In this document: piece by piece, positions 47,045 through 55,309 of the stretch | How the letters are laid out: every line of letters starts with the position of its first letter | Numbering within the stretch: the first letter of the stretch is position 1 | Assembly: GCA_014874475.1 (NCBI GenBank) | Contig: JADBJJ010000029.1 | Span: forward strand, 1-64,000 | DNA: 64,000 nucleotides | Reading direction: 5' to 3' | Source: Chloroflexota bacterium | GTDB lineage: Bacteria; Chloroflexota; Anaerolineae; B4-G1; DUEL01 | Notes under the pieces: generated by a model | Told to the model about the DNA's origin: nothing | Database searches by the model: none | Seen by the model: only the letters and a program-made list of their open reading frames with translations | Program-made: the position numbers and the translations under genes

Positions 47045-47301
47045 TGCCGTCCGGACTTGCGCGCCTTGGGAGAGTTTTCCTGTTTTTTGAATATGGCCCA
47101 TCCCGAGCGGTGGAGAATGGCTACCCAGAATCCAACCCAAGCCACCAGGAACAGGATCATACTGCCCCAGCGCCCAGCGATATAGAACATCAGTTCACTG
47201 GCAATCAGGGGGAGCAGGAAGATCAGAATCCAGAACCAGAGCGGTTTAGAGGAGCCGTTCGCCTTTTCTGACGCGCTCTTTCCCGTTGCTTTCTTCGCCA
47301 T
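47041..47301 (-). CDS. Small two-helix membrane protein, unknown
   Basis: 86 aa. A Lys/Ser-rich N-terminus, two hydrophobic segments (about residues 22-42 and 47-65) and a basic C-terminus. No family recognised. The ATG at 47301 is chosen because AGAGG gives correct spacing to it rather than to the two preceding start-like codons. Translationally coupled to the methyltransferase gene. Confidence 0.6.
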   Translation of the reverse strand: MAKKATGKSASEKANGSSKPLWFWILIFLLPLIASELMFYIAGRWGSMILFLVAWVGFWVAILHRSGWAIFKKQENSPKARKSGRQ

Positions 47302-47598
47302 CATCACCTCTGGACTATTGGGAGGCGATGGCCCGGCGCCGCTCTCAGCCCGATATCTCCCGACGGTTCTACCCTGGTTATTCCGGGGAGATGATGTTAT
47401 AGCGGCGGAGCCACTACAACTTCATTCCTGCCTCCCTACCCGTTGCCGTTGCGCGGTGCGGGTAAGGGGATAGGGAGAGTTGGATGAGGCAGCCCTTCGG
47501 GCCATCGCCCGTCCCTTTCTTCATCGCCTTCCCCCACCCGTTTCGGGGGAAAGGAGATACCAGATTCCCTCATCAGTCAATGGTTGCGGCCAACGGTA
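47302..47598 (-). other. Intergenic region in the glycerol operon
   Basis: A 297-base gap after the GlpA-like gene with several imperfect GC-rich inverted repeats, for example TCCCTACCCG...CGGGTAAGGGGATAGGGA around 47433-47480. There is a TATAAC near 47396 on the minus strand without a matching -35. It could hold an internal promoter or attenuator; nothing definite. Confidence 0.35.
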
Positions 47599-48762
47599 TC
47601 ATGCCGGGGGAAGCGGCTCCATATGAGTGCGACAGGGCACCGAAATCCCCATCTTGGCGCAGACCAAATCCACCGTCTTCTCTGCCATCAACCGGCAGGT
47701 GGTCAGTTTGCCACCGGTGATGGTGATGAACCCGCCGAGGCCGTTCAACGGCTCGTGGTCCAGCACGTAGAAAGCCCGGCTGACCTCTCTGCGCTCCTCC
47801 TCTTCGGCCTCCTGGGGAGGCTGATAGAGGGGGCGAACCGCCGCGTAATACCGCTGGATGCCCATATCTTCAATCGCTGGGACCATCTGGGTGCATTCGT
47901 CCAGCAACAGGTCAATCTCCCATCCCTGAATACAAAAGTCGTCCGGGTCCTGGATCGGCACCGATGTAGTGCCCAGGACAATCGTTGTGCCGACGGGCAC
48001 AATGATATCGCCATCGGTCGGGGGGCGGCAGCGGTTGATCGCCCGCCGAACTGGACGGCTGTCCAGCACTACCATCGTTCCGTAGTCCAGCGCCATCGGC
48101 ACCTCAATCCCTGCCAGACGAGCCGTTTTCTCCGTCCACGGACCAGTCGCGTTGACGACGTATTCGGCGCGTACCAGATATTCCTCCCCAGAGGTCTGGT
48201 CTATTGCCCGCACGCCGACCACGCGGTCCCCCTCCCGGAGAATCTCCGTGACCAGTGTATAGAGCATCGCCTGGGCGCCATACTCCTTCGCCGCTTTGAC
48301 GCTTCCGATACAGAGCGTCCAGCCGTCCACACTTCCATCCGGCACCACCACGGCCTGACGAACTTGTGGGGAGAGAGCCGGTTCCTCCCGAAGGGCCTCT
48401 GAGCCAGAGACGATCTCCACCGGAATGCCCACGCGCTGGCAGCCCTCCACGAGCCGGGGCAGGAATGCCTCATCGGCATCGGTCAGGGCGACGAAGAAAC
48501 CGCCGGTGTCTTCAATGGCCTGAGGGGCAATCTGGCGCAGGATGCGGTTTTCTACGATGCACTCTTCTGCAGCAGGCGGGTCTTTGACCGCATACCGGGC
48601 ACCGCTATGCAGAAGCCCGTGGAAATTTCCCGAGGTGCCACTTGCCAGATTCCCTCGTTCCAGCAGGATGGCCTGAATGCCCCGCATCGCCAGGTCCCGC
48701 AACACGGCGGTGCCAGTCGCGCCTCCTCCGATCACCACTACCTGAGTCTCTAACGTTTTCAT
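47599..48762 (-). CDS. FAD-dependent glycerol-3-phosphate dehydrogenase (GlpA-like)
   Basis: 387 aa. FAD-binding VVVIGGGATGTAVLRDLAMRG at the N-terminus, LERGNLASGTSGNFHGLLHSGARYAV (substrate/FAD region), VNATGPWTEKTA and GGKLTTCRLMAEKTVDLVC near the end. It oxidises glycerol-3-phosphate to dihydroxyacetone phosphate. It lacks the C-terminal [2Fe-2S]/BFD extension of E. coli GlpA, and no glpB or glpC is present. Instead etfA and etfB precede it directly, so ETF is a likely electron acceptor. AGGAGG lies 6 bases before the ATG. Confidence 0.88.
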   Translation of the reverse strand: MKTLETQVVVIGGGATGTAVLRDLAMRGIQAILLERGNLASGTSGNFHGLLHSGARYAVKDPPAAEECIVENRILRQIAPQAIEDTGGFFVALTDADEAFLPRLVEGCQRVGIPVEIVSGSEALREEPALSPQVRQAVVVPDGSVDGWTLCIGSVKAAKEYGAQAMLYTLVTEILREGDRVVGVRAIDQTSGEEYLVRAEYVVNATGPWTEKTARLAGIEVPMALDYGTMVVLDSRPVRRAINRCRPPTDGDIIVPVGTTIVLGTTSVPIQDPDDFCIQGWEIDLLLDECTQMVPAIEDMGIQRYYAAVRPLYQPPQEAEEEERREVSRAFYVLDHEPLNGLGGFITITGGKLTTCRLMAEKTVDLVCAKMGISVPCRTHMEPLPPA

Positions 48763-48780
48763 AGTAACCTCCTGACATCA

Positions 48781-49767
48781 TCAGGAACGCATTTCCTGGA
48801 AGGATCGAATCAGTGGCGGAACGACTTTTTCCCACTCGCCGACCACGCCGATATGAGCCAACTTGAAGATAGGAGCATCTGGGTCTTTGTTGATGGCGAC
48901 GATGGTCTTGGATGACCCTGCACCGGCCATATGTTGGGTCGCGCCGGATATTCCCACCGCGATATACAGTTTCGGCGCGACGATTTTGCCCGTCTGGCCC
49001 ACCAGGTGGGAGTGGGGCACCCAGCCCATATCGGCTGCGGGCCGGGATCCGCCAACGGCTGCGCCCAACACGCGAGCCAGTTCATGCAAGATACTGAACC
49101 CTTCGGCGCTTCCCATCCCCCGCCCGCCGCTGACGATGATTTCCGCCCGGTCCAGGCTGAGTCCTCTCTCCTCCGCTGCCTCTACTCGCTCCACAACCGT
49201 TACCGAGGTGGAAAAGGCCTCAGGGATAGGGATTTCCTGAATTTCGCCCGTGCGGAGGGCGTCGGCCGGTAACGGCTCAAACGCGCGGGAGCGGATAGTG
49301 GCAACCTGCAACAATCCCCGGGCACACATGTAGGCCATGGCCTTCCCACCGTATACGGGGCGGAGCCAGCGGATGTCGCCGTTCTGAACGGCAAAGCCTG
49401 TGCAATCCGTCACGATACCGGCCTTCAGCCGGTACGCCAAGCGGGGGCCCACATGCCCTCCGAACAACTCATCGTGAGGCAAAAGCACCACCCGGGGAGC
49501 GAGTTGGCGAACCACTTCCTCTGTTATCCCTAACACCACCTCATCTTCCGGACGCTCCAGGCAGGGATGGTCAGCCAGCAGGACCTGATCGGCCCCGTGG
49601 TGAATCAGAGCAGGAGCATGTTCTCTCACTCCCAATCCCAGGAAAAGTGCCTGGACAGGAACGCTGCCCAGTTGCTGGCTCAGCGACCGTGCGACAGCCA
49701 GCAGTTCCAGCCCGGAGCGGGGAATAGATGAGCGGGTACCCATGCAGAACGTCAGGATAGACGCCAT
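48781..49767 (-). CDS. etfA: Electron transfer flavoprotein, alpha subunit
   Basis: 328 aa. The C-terminal FAD domain has the family signature VGQTGKIVAPKLYIAVGISGATQHMAG and SGGRGMGSAEGFSILHELARVLGAAVGGSRPAAD. It forms a heterodimer with EtfB and carries electrons from the dehydrogenase. GAGGTGAAAG precedes the ATG. It lies between etfB and the GlpA-like gene with short gaps. Confidence 0.93.
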   Translation of the reverse strand: MASILTFCMGTRSSIPRSGLELLAVARSLSQQLGSVPVQALFLGLGVREHAPALIHHGADQVLLADHPCLERPEDEVVLGITEEVVRQLAPRVVLLPHDELFGGHVGPRLAYRLKAGIVTDCTGFAVQNGDIRWLRPVYGGKAMAYMCARGLLQVATIRSRAFEPLPADALRTGEIQEIPIPEAFSTSVTVVERVEAAEERGLSLDRAEIIVSGGRGMGSAEGFSILHELARVLGAAVGGSRPAADMGWVPHSHLVGQTGKIVAPKLYIAVGISGATQHMAGAGSSKTIVAINKDPDAPIFKLAHIGVVGEWEKVVPPLIRSFQEMRS

Positions 49768-49779
49768 CTTTCTTTCACC

Positions 49780-50577
49780 TCACACCAATCCAAGTTCTCG
49801 CAAGCGTAGGGCCAGATTTCGCGCTCGTTCTTCCGCTGATTCTCCGGCGATCAACTCGCAGCGGATTTCCCGCTGGGGGATCCACATTTCGTCTATCTCA
49901 ATCCGCCCCTCCTGGCCCAGCGCGGCCGCGTCCAGACTCAGGTCAGTTGCTGTCCAGGTGGGAATAGGGGTCCGCATGGCAGCCCGGATTCCTTTTACTG
50001 AGGCGTAGCGAGGAACGTTGCTTTCATCGTTGGTGATGGTTGCCAGACAGGGAAGAGGGGCTTCCAAGATCTCGTAGCCGCTCTCGGTGGGCCGCTTCAG
50101 GCGGACTTTTCCATTAGATGAGACCAGGTTGGCCACCAGGGTTGCACAAGGAATGCCCAACTCCTCAGCCAAGAAGGGGCCCACCAGTCCCATTTCCACA
50201 TCTCCGGCCTGTCGCCCACACAGGATGAGGTCAAAGTCGCCGATTTTGCGCAACGCAGCAGCCAAGATACGGGCCTTGCCAAACGAGTCGGTCTGCTCAA
50301 AGAGGGGGTCGCAGAGAAGAATAGCCGCATCTGCTCCCATCGCCAGCGCTTGATGGAGAGACTGGATCGTCTCCTTTGTCCCGATGCTCACGATGGTTAC
50401 CTGTCCGCCCCATCTCTCTTTGGCTTGAATGGCCACTTCTACCGCGACTTCGTCGTAAGAACTAATAACCAGAGGGTGACTACCCCGAATTTGGGTCTTT
50501 GCCACCGGATCAATGCGAAATAGGTGAAAGGGGACTTCGGGATCTATAATTTGTTTGAGACAGACCACAATGTGCAT
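49780..50577 (-). CDS. etfB: Electron transfer flavoprotein, beta subunit
   Basis: 265 aa. Start MHIVVCLKQIIDPEVPF is typical. The AMP/FAD-binding loop (LCGRQAGDVEMGLVGPFLAEELG) and the recognition-loop region LPCLATITNDESNVPRYASVKGI are present. The start is chosen from GAGGTGGAG. An upstream in-frame extension is not conserved in character. It follows glpK by 84 bases. Confidence 0.93.
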   Translation of the reverse strand: MHIVVCLKQIIDPEVPFHLFRIDPVAKTQIRGSHPLVISSYDEVAVEVAIQAKERWGGQVTIVSIGTKETIQSLHQALAMGADAAILLCDPLFEQTDSFGKARILAAALRKIGDFDLILCGRQAGDVEMGLVGPFLAEELGIPCATLVANLVSSNGKVRLKRPTESGYEILEAPLPCLATITNDESNVPRYASVKGIRAAMRTPIPTWTATDLSLDAAALGQEGRIEIDEMWIPQREIRCELIAGESAEERARNLALRLRELGLV

Positions 50578-50661
50578 GCTCCACCTCAGATAAGACAGGG
50601 AGGGAACAGGGAAAGGTACCCCCCGTTCCCTCCCATGCCCCTTCATTCAAAGGTGGTTGAT

Positions 50662-52173
50662 TTATTCAACCCACCCGAAGGTGCGCTCCACTGCCTTCAG
50701 CCACCCCTTGTACAACCGCTCGCGGGTCTCGGGATCCATCTTGGGCTCCCAGACCTTATCTACCGCCCAGTTCTTGCGCAGGTCGTCCTCGCTCTCCCAG
50801 AAGCCGACAGCGAGCCCGGCAGCGTAGGCGGCGCCCAGCGCGGTGGTCTCGGCCACCACCGGGCGGATAACCGGCACGCCCAGGATGTCGGCCTGGAACT
50901 GCATCAGGAGTTCGTTGAAGACCATACCGCCGTCCACTTTCAGGGCGGTGAGACGCACGCCGGAGTCCTTCTCCATTGCGTCCAGCACCTCCCGGGTCTG
51001 GTAGGCAGTGGCTTCCAGCGCGGCGCGACAGATGTGGGCCTTGGTGATGTAGCGGGTCAGGCCAACGATGACGCCGCGGGCGTCCAGCCGCCAGTAGGGC
51101 GCAAAGAGGCCAGAGAAGGCCGGGACGAAGTAGATACCCCCGCTGTCGGGCACCGACCGGGCGTAGTCCTCAATGTGCTTGGAGAAATTGTAGAAATTCA
51201 GATTGTCCCGCAGCCACTGGACCAGAGCCCCCGTGATGGCGATGGAGCCCTCCAAGCAGTAGATAGCCGGCGCGTCGCCAAATTTGTAGCCCAGAGTGGT
51301 CAGCAAGCCGCTCTTGCTGGGGACGGGGGTGGTACCAGTGTTGAGGAGCATGAAGCAGCCGGTGCCGTAGGTATTCTTGGCCTCACCGGGGCTAAAGGAG
51401 GTCTGGCCCACCAGGGCCGCTTGCTGGTCGCCCAGGTCGCCGCAGACGGGAATAGAAGTACCAAAAGGCCCATCCTTCGGCGTGTAGCCGTAAATCTTGG
51501 GGTCGCTGGAGGGGCGAATCTCCGGCAGCATCTGGCGCGGAATGCCCAGGATGTCCAGAATCTCCTGGTCCCAGTCCAGTGTCTCCAGGTTCATCAGCAT
51601 GGTGCGGCTGGCGTTGGAGACATCGGTCACGTGGGCGCCGCCATCGGGGCCGCCGGTCAGCCACCAGATTTCCCAGGTGTCGATGTTGCCAAAGAGGGCC
51701 TCCCCCTTCTCCGCCGCGGCCCGAACTCCGGGGATATTATCCAGAATCCACTTGATCTTGGGGCCAGAGAAGTAGGTCGCCAGCGGCAGGCCGGTCTTGG
51801 GACGGAAGCGATCCTGCCCGCCATCCTTGGCCAGGTCTTCGCAGATGTCCTTGGTGCGGGTGCACTGCCAGACGATGGCGTTATAGAAAGGCTTGCCTGT
51901 CTTCTTATCCCAGACGATGGTAGTTTCTCGCTGGTTGGTGACCCCGATGGCCGCGATTTCGTTCGGGTCTATCCCGTTCTTCTGAAGGGCCCCCTTGATC
52001 ACCTCCTGGGTTCGTTCCCAGATCTCCATCGGGTTGTGCTCCACCCAGCCGGGTTGGGGATAGATCTGTTCGTGCTCCAGTTGGTGGACGCTCACCACCA
52101 GACCGGCATGGTCAAAGACCATAAAGCGGGTACTGGTCGTACCCTGATCCACAGCAGCAACGTACTTGGCCAT
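50662..52173 (-). CDS. glpK: Glycerol kinase
   Basis: 503 aa FGGY-family kinase that makes sn-glycerol-3-phosphate. Signatures: [20 protein letters not shown] at the N-terminus, [20 protein letters not shown], and the C-terminal [26 protein letters not shown]. Full length. AAAGGGGGT before the ATG. It lies 30 bases after dhaL in the operon. Confidence 0.96.
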   Translation of the reverse strand: MAKYVAAVDQGTTSTRFMVFDHAGLVVSVHQLEHEQIYPQPGWVEHNPMEIWERTQEVIKGALQKNGIDPNEIAAIGVTNQRETTIVWDKKTGKPFYNAIVWQCTRTKDICEDLAKDGGQDRFRPKTGLPLATYFSGPKIKWILDNIPGVRAAAEKGEALFGNIDTWEIWWLTGGPDGGAHVTDVSNASRTMLMNLETLDWDQEILDILGIPRQMLPEIRPSSDPKIYGYTPKDGPFGTSIPVCGDLGDQQAALVGQTSFSPGEAKNTYGTGCFMLLNTGTTPVPSKSGLLTTLGYKFGDAPAIYCLEGSIAITGALVQWLRDNLNFYNFSKHIEDYARSVPDSGGIYFVPAFSGLFAPYWRLDARGVIVGLTRYITKAHICRAALEATAYQTREVLDAMEKDSGVRLTALKVDGGMVFNELLMQFQADILGVPVIRPVVAETTALGAAYAAGLAVGFWESEDDLRKNWAVDKVWEPKMDPETRERLYKGWLKAVERTFGWVE

Positions 52174-52203
52174 TTTCTTTACCCCCTTTCTGGTAATTAT
52201 TCT

Positions 52204-52845
52204 TTAATTTCGCTTTTCTTGAGCCACATTGGCCATCACCCGCAGTAAGAGATAAGTTGAGGTGGCTCCGGGGTCCTGGTGCCCGATACTGCGTTCGCCC
52301 AGATAGCTGGCCCGGCCCTTTTTCGCCAGCATCGGGATGGTGTCCTTCATTCCCTGCTCGGCCGCCGAGGCGGCTCGCTCCAGCGCGTCTGCGATGTCGG
52401 CACCGTTCTGGAGGGCCTCCCGCAGTGCCTGGACGGCGGGGGTCAGGGCATCCACCATAGTTTTATCCCCCAGATTGGCCCTCCCGCGCATCACGACCCC
52501 CTGAAGGGCCGCATCCAGGGCAGCCAACACATCCTGGGGGTCCAGTTCGTATTTTCCCTCCAGTACCGTTCCAGCCCGCATAAACGCTGTGCCATAGAGG
52601 GGACCACCAGCCCCGCCGACGGTGGAGACCAGCGCCACGCCAACAGTCTTCAGGATGGTACCCGCGTCCTTATCTTCTACCGGGGGTAACCGTTCCAGGG
52701 CCGCCTTAAACCCGCGGTCCATATTGATCCCATGATCGGCATCACCAATCGCAGCGTCCAGTGCGGTCAGGTATTCTCTGTTGGCTTCAATCACCTCCGC
52801 CATCCGGTGCAGACAGGTCAGAAGGTCTTGTGTTGTGACAGGCAT
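52204..52845 (-). CDS. dhaL: Dihydroxyacetone kinase ADP-binding subunit DhaL
   Basis: 213 aa. Mg-ADP-binding Asp residues are in LDAAIGDADHGINMDRGF; the core helical barrel follows with VGGAGGPLYGTAFMRAG. In PTS-type systems ADP stays bound and is re-phosphorylated by DhaM. The start MPVTTQDLLTC follows GGGGAGAGGAAA. Located between dhaK and glpK. Confidence 0.94.
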   Translation of the reverse strand: MPVTTQDLLTCLHRMAEVIEANREYLTALDAAIGDADHGINMDRGFKAALERLPPVEDKDAGTILKTVGVALVSTVGGAGGPLYGTAFMRAGTVLEGKYELDPQDVLAALDAALQGVVMRGRANLGDKTMVDALTPAVQALREALQNGADIADALERAASAAEQGMKDTIPMLAKKGRASYLGERSIGHQDPGATSTYLLLRVMANVAQEKRN

Positions 52846-52914
52846 TTTCCTCTCCCCCAATTCCCCGCCCACCTCCGGAGATTCCCGGAGATGGGCAGGG
52901 ATAGGAGTCGGCTG

Positions 52915-53988
52915 CTATACCCCCCAGCGCAGGCCTGGCGTTTTGACCGGGGCATCCCACAGGTCAATCATCTCGTCGTCCATCCGCAGTAGCGTGATGG
53001 AGCAACCCTGCATCTCCAGGGAGGTGATATAGCGGCCAATGAGGCGACGGACAATGACCAGCCCTTTCTTCTCACAAATTTCGTGCAATTTGCGATAGAT
53101 AATGGGCAGTTCAATGTCCGGAGTGCCGCCCATGCTGTTGACGAAGGCCAGGACGCGATCACCGGGGCGGAAAGGAGGATCCACCAGTTCCACATCCACC
53201 CACTCGCCTTTCTCCTCATCAAATTCCCGGACCGTTCGCCGGTATTCGGGGTCTTCAATGATGGAGAGGGCAAGCATTTCGGTAATCTCATCGGCGGTCT
53301 TGAGTTCCATCCGCTCACGCCCCGGCTCTCCGTGAATGCCGATACCCACCTCCATTTCATCCTCGCCCAGTTCAAAGGTGGGCTTGCCAGCCATAGGCAC
53401 TGTGCACGGGGTGAGGGCCATCCCCATACTGCGGCCGTTGATGTTCACCCGTCGGCAGAGGTCAGCGACCCGCCGCAGGTCGTAGCCCCGCTCTGCAGCG
53501 GCCCCGCAGATTTTCTCCGCCAGGACGGTGGTGCCGACTCCACGGCGGCCCGCCGTATAGAGGCTATCCTTCACGGCCACATCGTCGTCAATGAGAATGT
53601 TGAGCACCCGCAAGCCTTCGGCCCGGGCCATATCTGCCGCCATTTCAAAGTTCATCACGTCGCCGGTATAGTTCTTGACGATATAGAGTACACCGGCGCC
53701 GCCGTCCACCATCTTGGCGGCTTCCAGCATCTGGTCCGGAGTAGGGGAGGTGAAGACCTGACCCGGGCATGCTGCGTCCAGCATCCCCATACCGACGAAC
53801 CCCCCGTGCATGGGCTCATGGCCACTTCCGCCGCCGGAGATGACAGCCACCTTTCCCCGGACCGGGGCATCAGCGCGGTAGATGAAATCGGGGGCGAAGT
53901 GGACCTTCACCATATCTGGGAAAGCCAACGCGATGCCTTCCAGTTCCTCTTTGACCACATCTTCCGGGCGATTGATCAGCTTTTTCAT
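52915..53988 (-). CDS. dhaK: Dihydroxyacetone kinase substrate-binding subunit DhaK
   Basis: 357 aa. It binds dihydroxyacetone covalently through His219 ([13 protein letters not shown]). N-terminal [16 protein letters not shown] and [17 protein letters not shown] segments are typical. Together with DhaL and the fused DhaM protein it forms a PEP-dependent kinase. AAGGAGGGG precedes the ATG. Confidence 0.95.
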   Translation of the reverse strand: MKKLINRPEDVVKEELEGIALAFPDMVKVHFAPDFIYRADAPVRGKVAVISGGGSGHEPMHGGFVGMGMLDAACPGQVFTSPTPDQMLEAAKMVDGGAGVLYIVKNYTGDVMNFEMAADMARAEGLRVLNILIDDDVAVKDSLYTAGRRGVGTTVLAEKICGAAAERGYDLRRVADLCRRVNINGRSMGMALTPCTVPMAGKPTFELGEDEMEVGIGIHGEPGRERMELKTADEITEMLALSIIEDPEYRRTVREFDEEKGEWVDVELVDPPFRPGDRVLAFVNSMGGTPDIELPIIYRKLHEICEKKGLVIVRRLIGRYITSLEMQGCSITLLRMDDEMIDLWDAPVKTPGLRWGV

Positions 53989-54054
53989 AGCACCCCTCCT
54001 TGTTATCTTCGCATCTCCGCGCTTACTGTGGTGGCCTCTGAAGAACGTCGGCGC

Positions 54055-54846
54055 CTATTTTTCGGGGAGGGAGCGGCTGATCAGCCAATCGTAGGTCAGG
54101 ATGCCCAAGACGCCGCCGACCAGGGGGCCCACAATGGGGCAGATGATCCAGTACAGGCCCGTAAAGAGACCCTTGGTGCCGATCAGAGCACCGAAGAGGC
54201 GGGGGCCGAAGTCACGGGCCGGGTTAATGGCGTACCCGCTGGGGCCGCCCAGGCAGAGGCCAACTCCCAGAACGACAAGGCCGACCAGTAGGGGGCCCAG
54301 ATTGGCACCAACACCCAGGTTCCTGGAGTCGCCCACTGCCGCCACGCCCCAGAGCAAAACGGCGGTCCCGAAGATCTCAGCGATGAAGGCATTCAAGAGG
54401 GAGTAGGAGGCTGCCGCCTGTCCTCCCGCGCCGCCCCAGAAGGCCTGGCCGAAAACAGAGCCGGGGCCAGTGCACCAGACGTTAGGCAGCCCCGCTGCCT
54501 GCAGGCCCTCCATATAGACCAGATAGACGCCAAGAGCACCCAGGAACGCACCGGCGATCTGGGAGATCCAATAGGGGATCAGCTTGCGCCAGGGAAAGAC
54601 GCCCCGCACCGCCATAGCCAGGCTCACTGCTGGGTTGATGTGAGCGCCAGAAACTCCCCCAGCCACATACACGGCCACAACTACCGCCATAGCCCAGCCG
54701 AAGGTTATGGTATTCCAGTTATAGGCCGGAGCGGCCAGGCGGGGGGCCAGACCCACGTTGGCAACAACGCCATCGCCCAGCAGAATCAGAATGAAGGTCC
54801 CGAAGACCTCGGCTATGCACTCTCCCAGCAGGCTGGTTTTTTTCAT
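54055..54846 (-). CDS. glpF: Glycerol facilitator / aquaglyceroporin
   Basis: 263 aa MIP-family channel. The two NPA boxes appear as HINPAVSLAM and AINPARDFGPRLFG; the Asp after the second NPAR is typical of glycerol-conducting members. Six membrane segments and two half-helices can be traced. First gene of the glycerol operon, with AGGAGG before the ATG and a leader of about 375 bases. Confidence 0.95.
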   Translation of the reverse strand: MKKTSLLGECIAEVFGTFILILLGDGVVANVGLAPRLAAPAYNWNTITFGWAMAVVVAVYVAGGVSGAHINPAVSLAMAVRGVFPWRKLIPYWISQIAGAFLGALGVYLVYMEGLQAAGLPNVWCTGPGSVFGQAFWGGAGGQAAASYSLLNAFIAEIFGTAVLLWGVAAVGDSRNLGVGANLGPLLVGLVVLGVGLCLGGPSGYAINPARDFGPRLFGALIGTKGLFTGLYWIICPIVGPLVGGVLGILTYDWLISRSLPEK

Positions 54847-55221
54847 CGCTTGCCTCCTTGATCAGTGGGAATGAAAGGTGGATAACATATGATAGGGGGG
54901 TTGGTTGTTAGTTTATATTTCTTTATCCTATATGCACCTCCTTGTAATACACCCTTCGTGTGTATTCCATCGCGCAGGCGTATTCCCATAGATCAGAAAC
55001 CACAGCCTAGCGCAAGATGAAACCCGCGCTACGTAGGCCACAAGTCTATGAATAGATGAACAAAAGGGGCAAGCATAAGGGAGAAAGGTAGATAATGAGT
55101 TAGGAAATCAAGAACAGGGCCGCTAATCAACCCCCTTCTTCCCGCCCATGGACGTATACGCATTCGGCCTCTCCCACTGGGGTACATCCAGGAGAACTCA
55201 ATAGATAGCGGGCTTATTCAA
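54847..55221 (-). other. Long 5' leader of the glycerol operon
   Basis: About 375 bases lie between the predicted transcription start and the glpF ATG. No known riboswitch class was recognised. On the minus strand an orphan AAGGAGGTG occurs at about 54933-54941 without an ATG at normal spacing; only a 4-codon GTG frame follows. The leader could contain a regulatory structure or an unrecognised small peptide. Confidence 0.4.
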
Positions 55222-55227
55222 AGTAGG

Positions 55228-55256
55228 ATTATAGCAGCCTGTCGACTGTCTGTCAA
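55228..55256 (-). promoter_or_regulatory. Perfect sigma70 promoter of the glycerol operon
   Basis: TTGACA (55251-55256) and TATAAT (55228-55233), both perfect, with a 17-base spacer on the minus strand. Start of transcription expected near 55221. Confidence 0.9.
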
Positions 55257-55270
55257 TAGACCCGGCACAG

Positions 55271-55291
55271 ATTGTTTCACATTGAAACAAT
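55271..55291 (-). promoter_or_regulatory. Candidate DhaR-binding palindrome
   Basis: ATTGTTTCA-CAT-TGAAACAAT, a perfect 21-bp inverted repeat centred at about -60 from the predicted start of the glycerol transcript. No U-tract follows on either strand, so it is not a terminator for dhaR. The position suits a class I activator of a sigma70 promoter. Confidence 0.65.
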
Positions 55292-55309
55292 TTAAGGCTT
55301 TAGTCTGTT

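Noticed and set aside
54847-55221. Known riboswitch in the glpF leader
   Set aside because: No recognisable conserved core of cobalamin, TPP, SAM, lysine, glycine or other classes could be read by eye.
55271-55291. Palindrome after dhaR as a transcription terminator
   Set aside because: It is AT-rich and not followed by a U-tract on either strand; its place 15 bp upstream of a perfect -35 box favours an operator.
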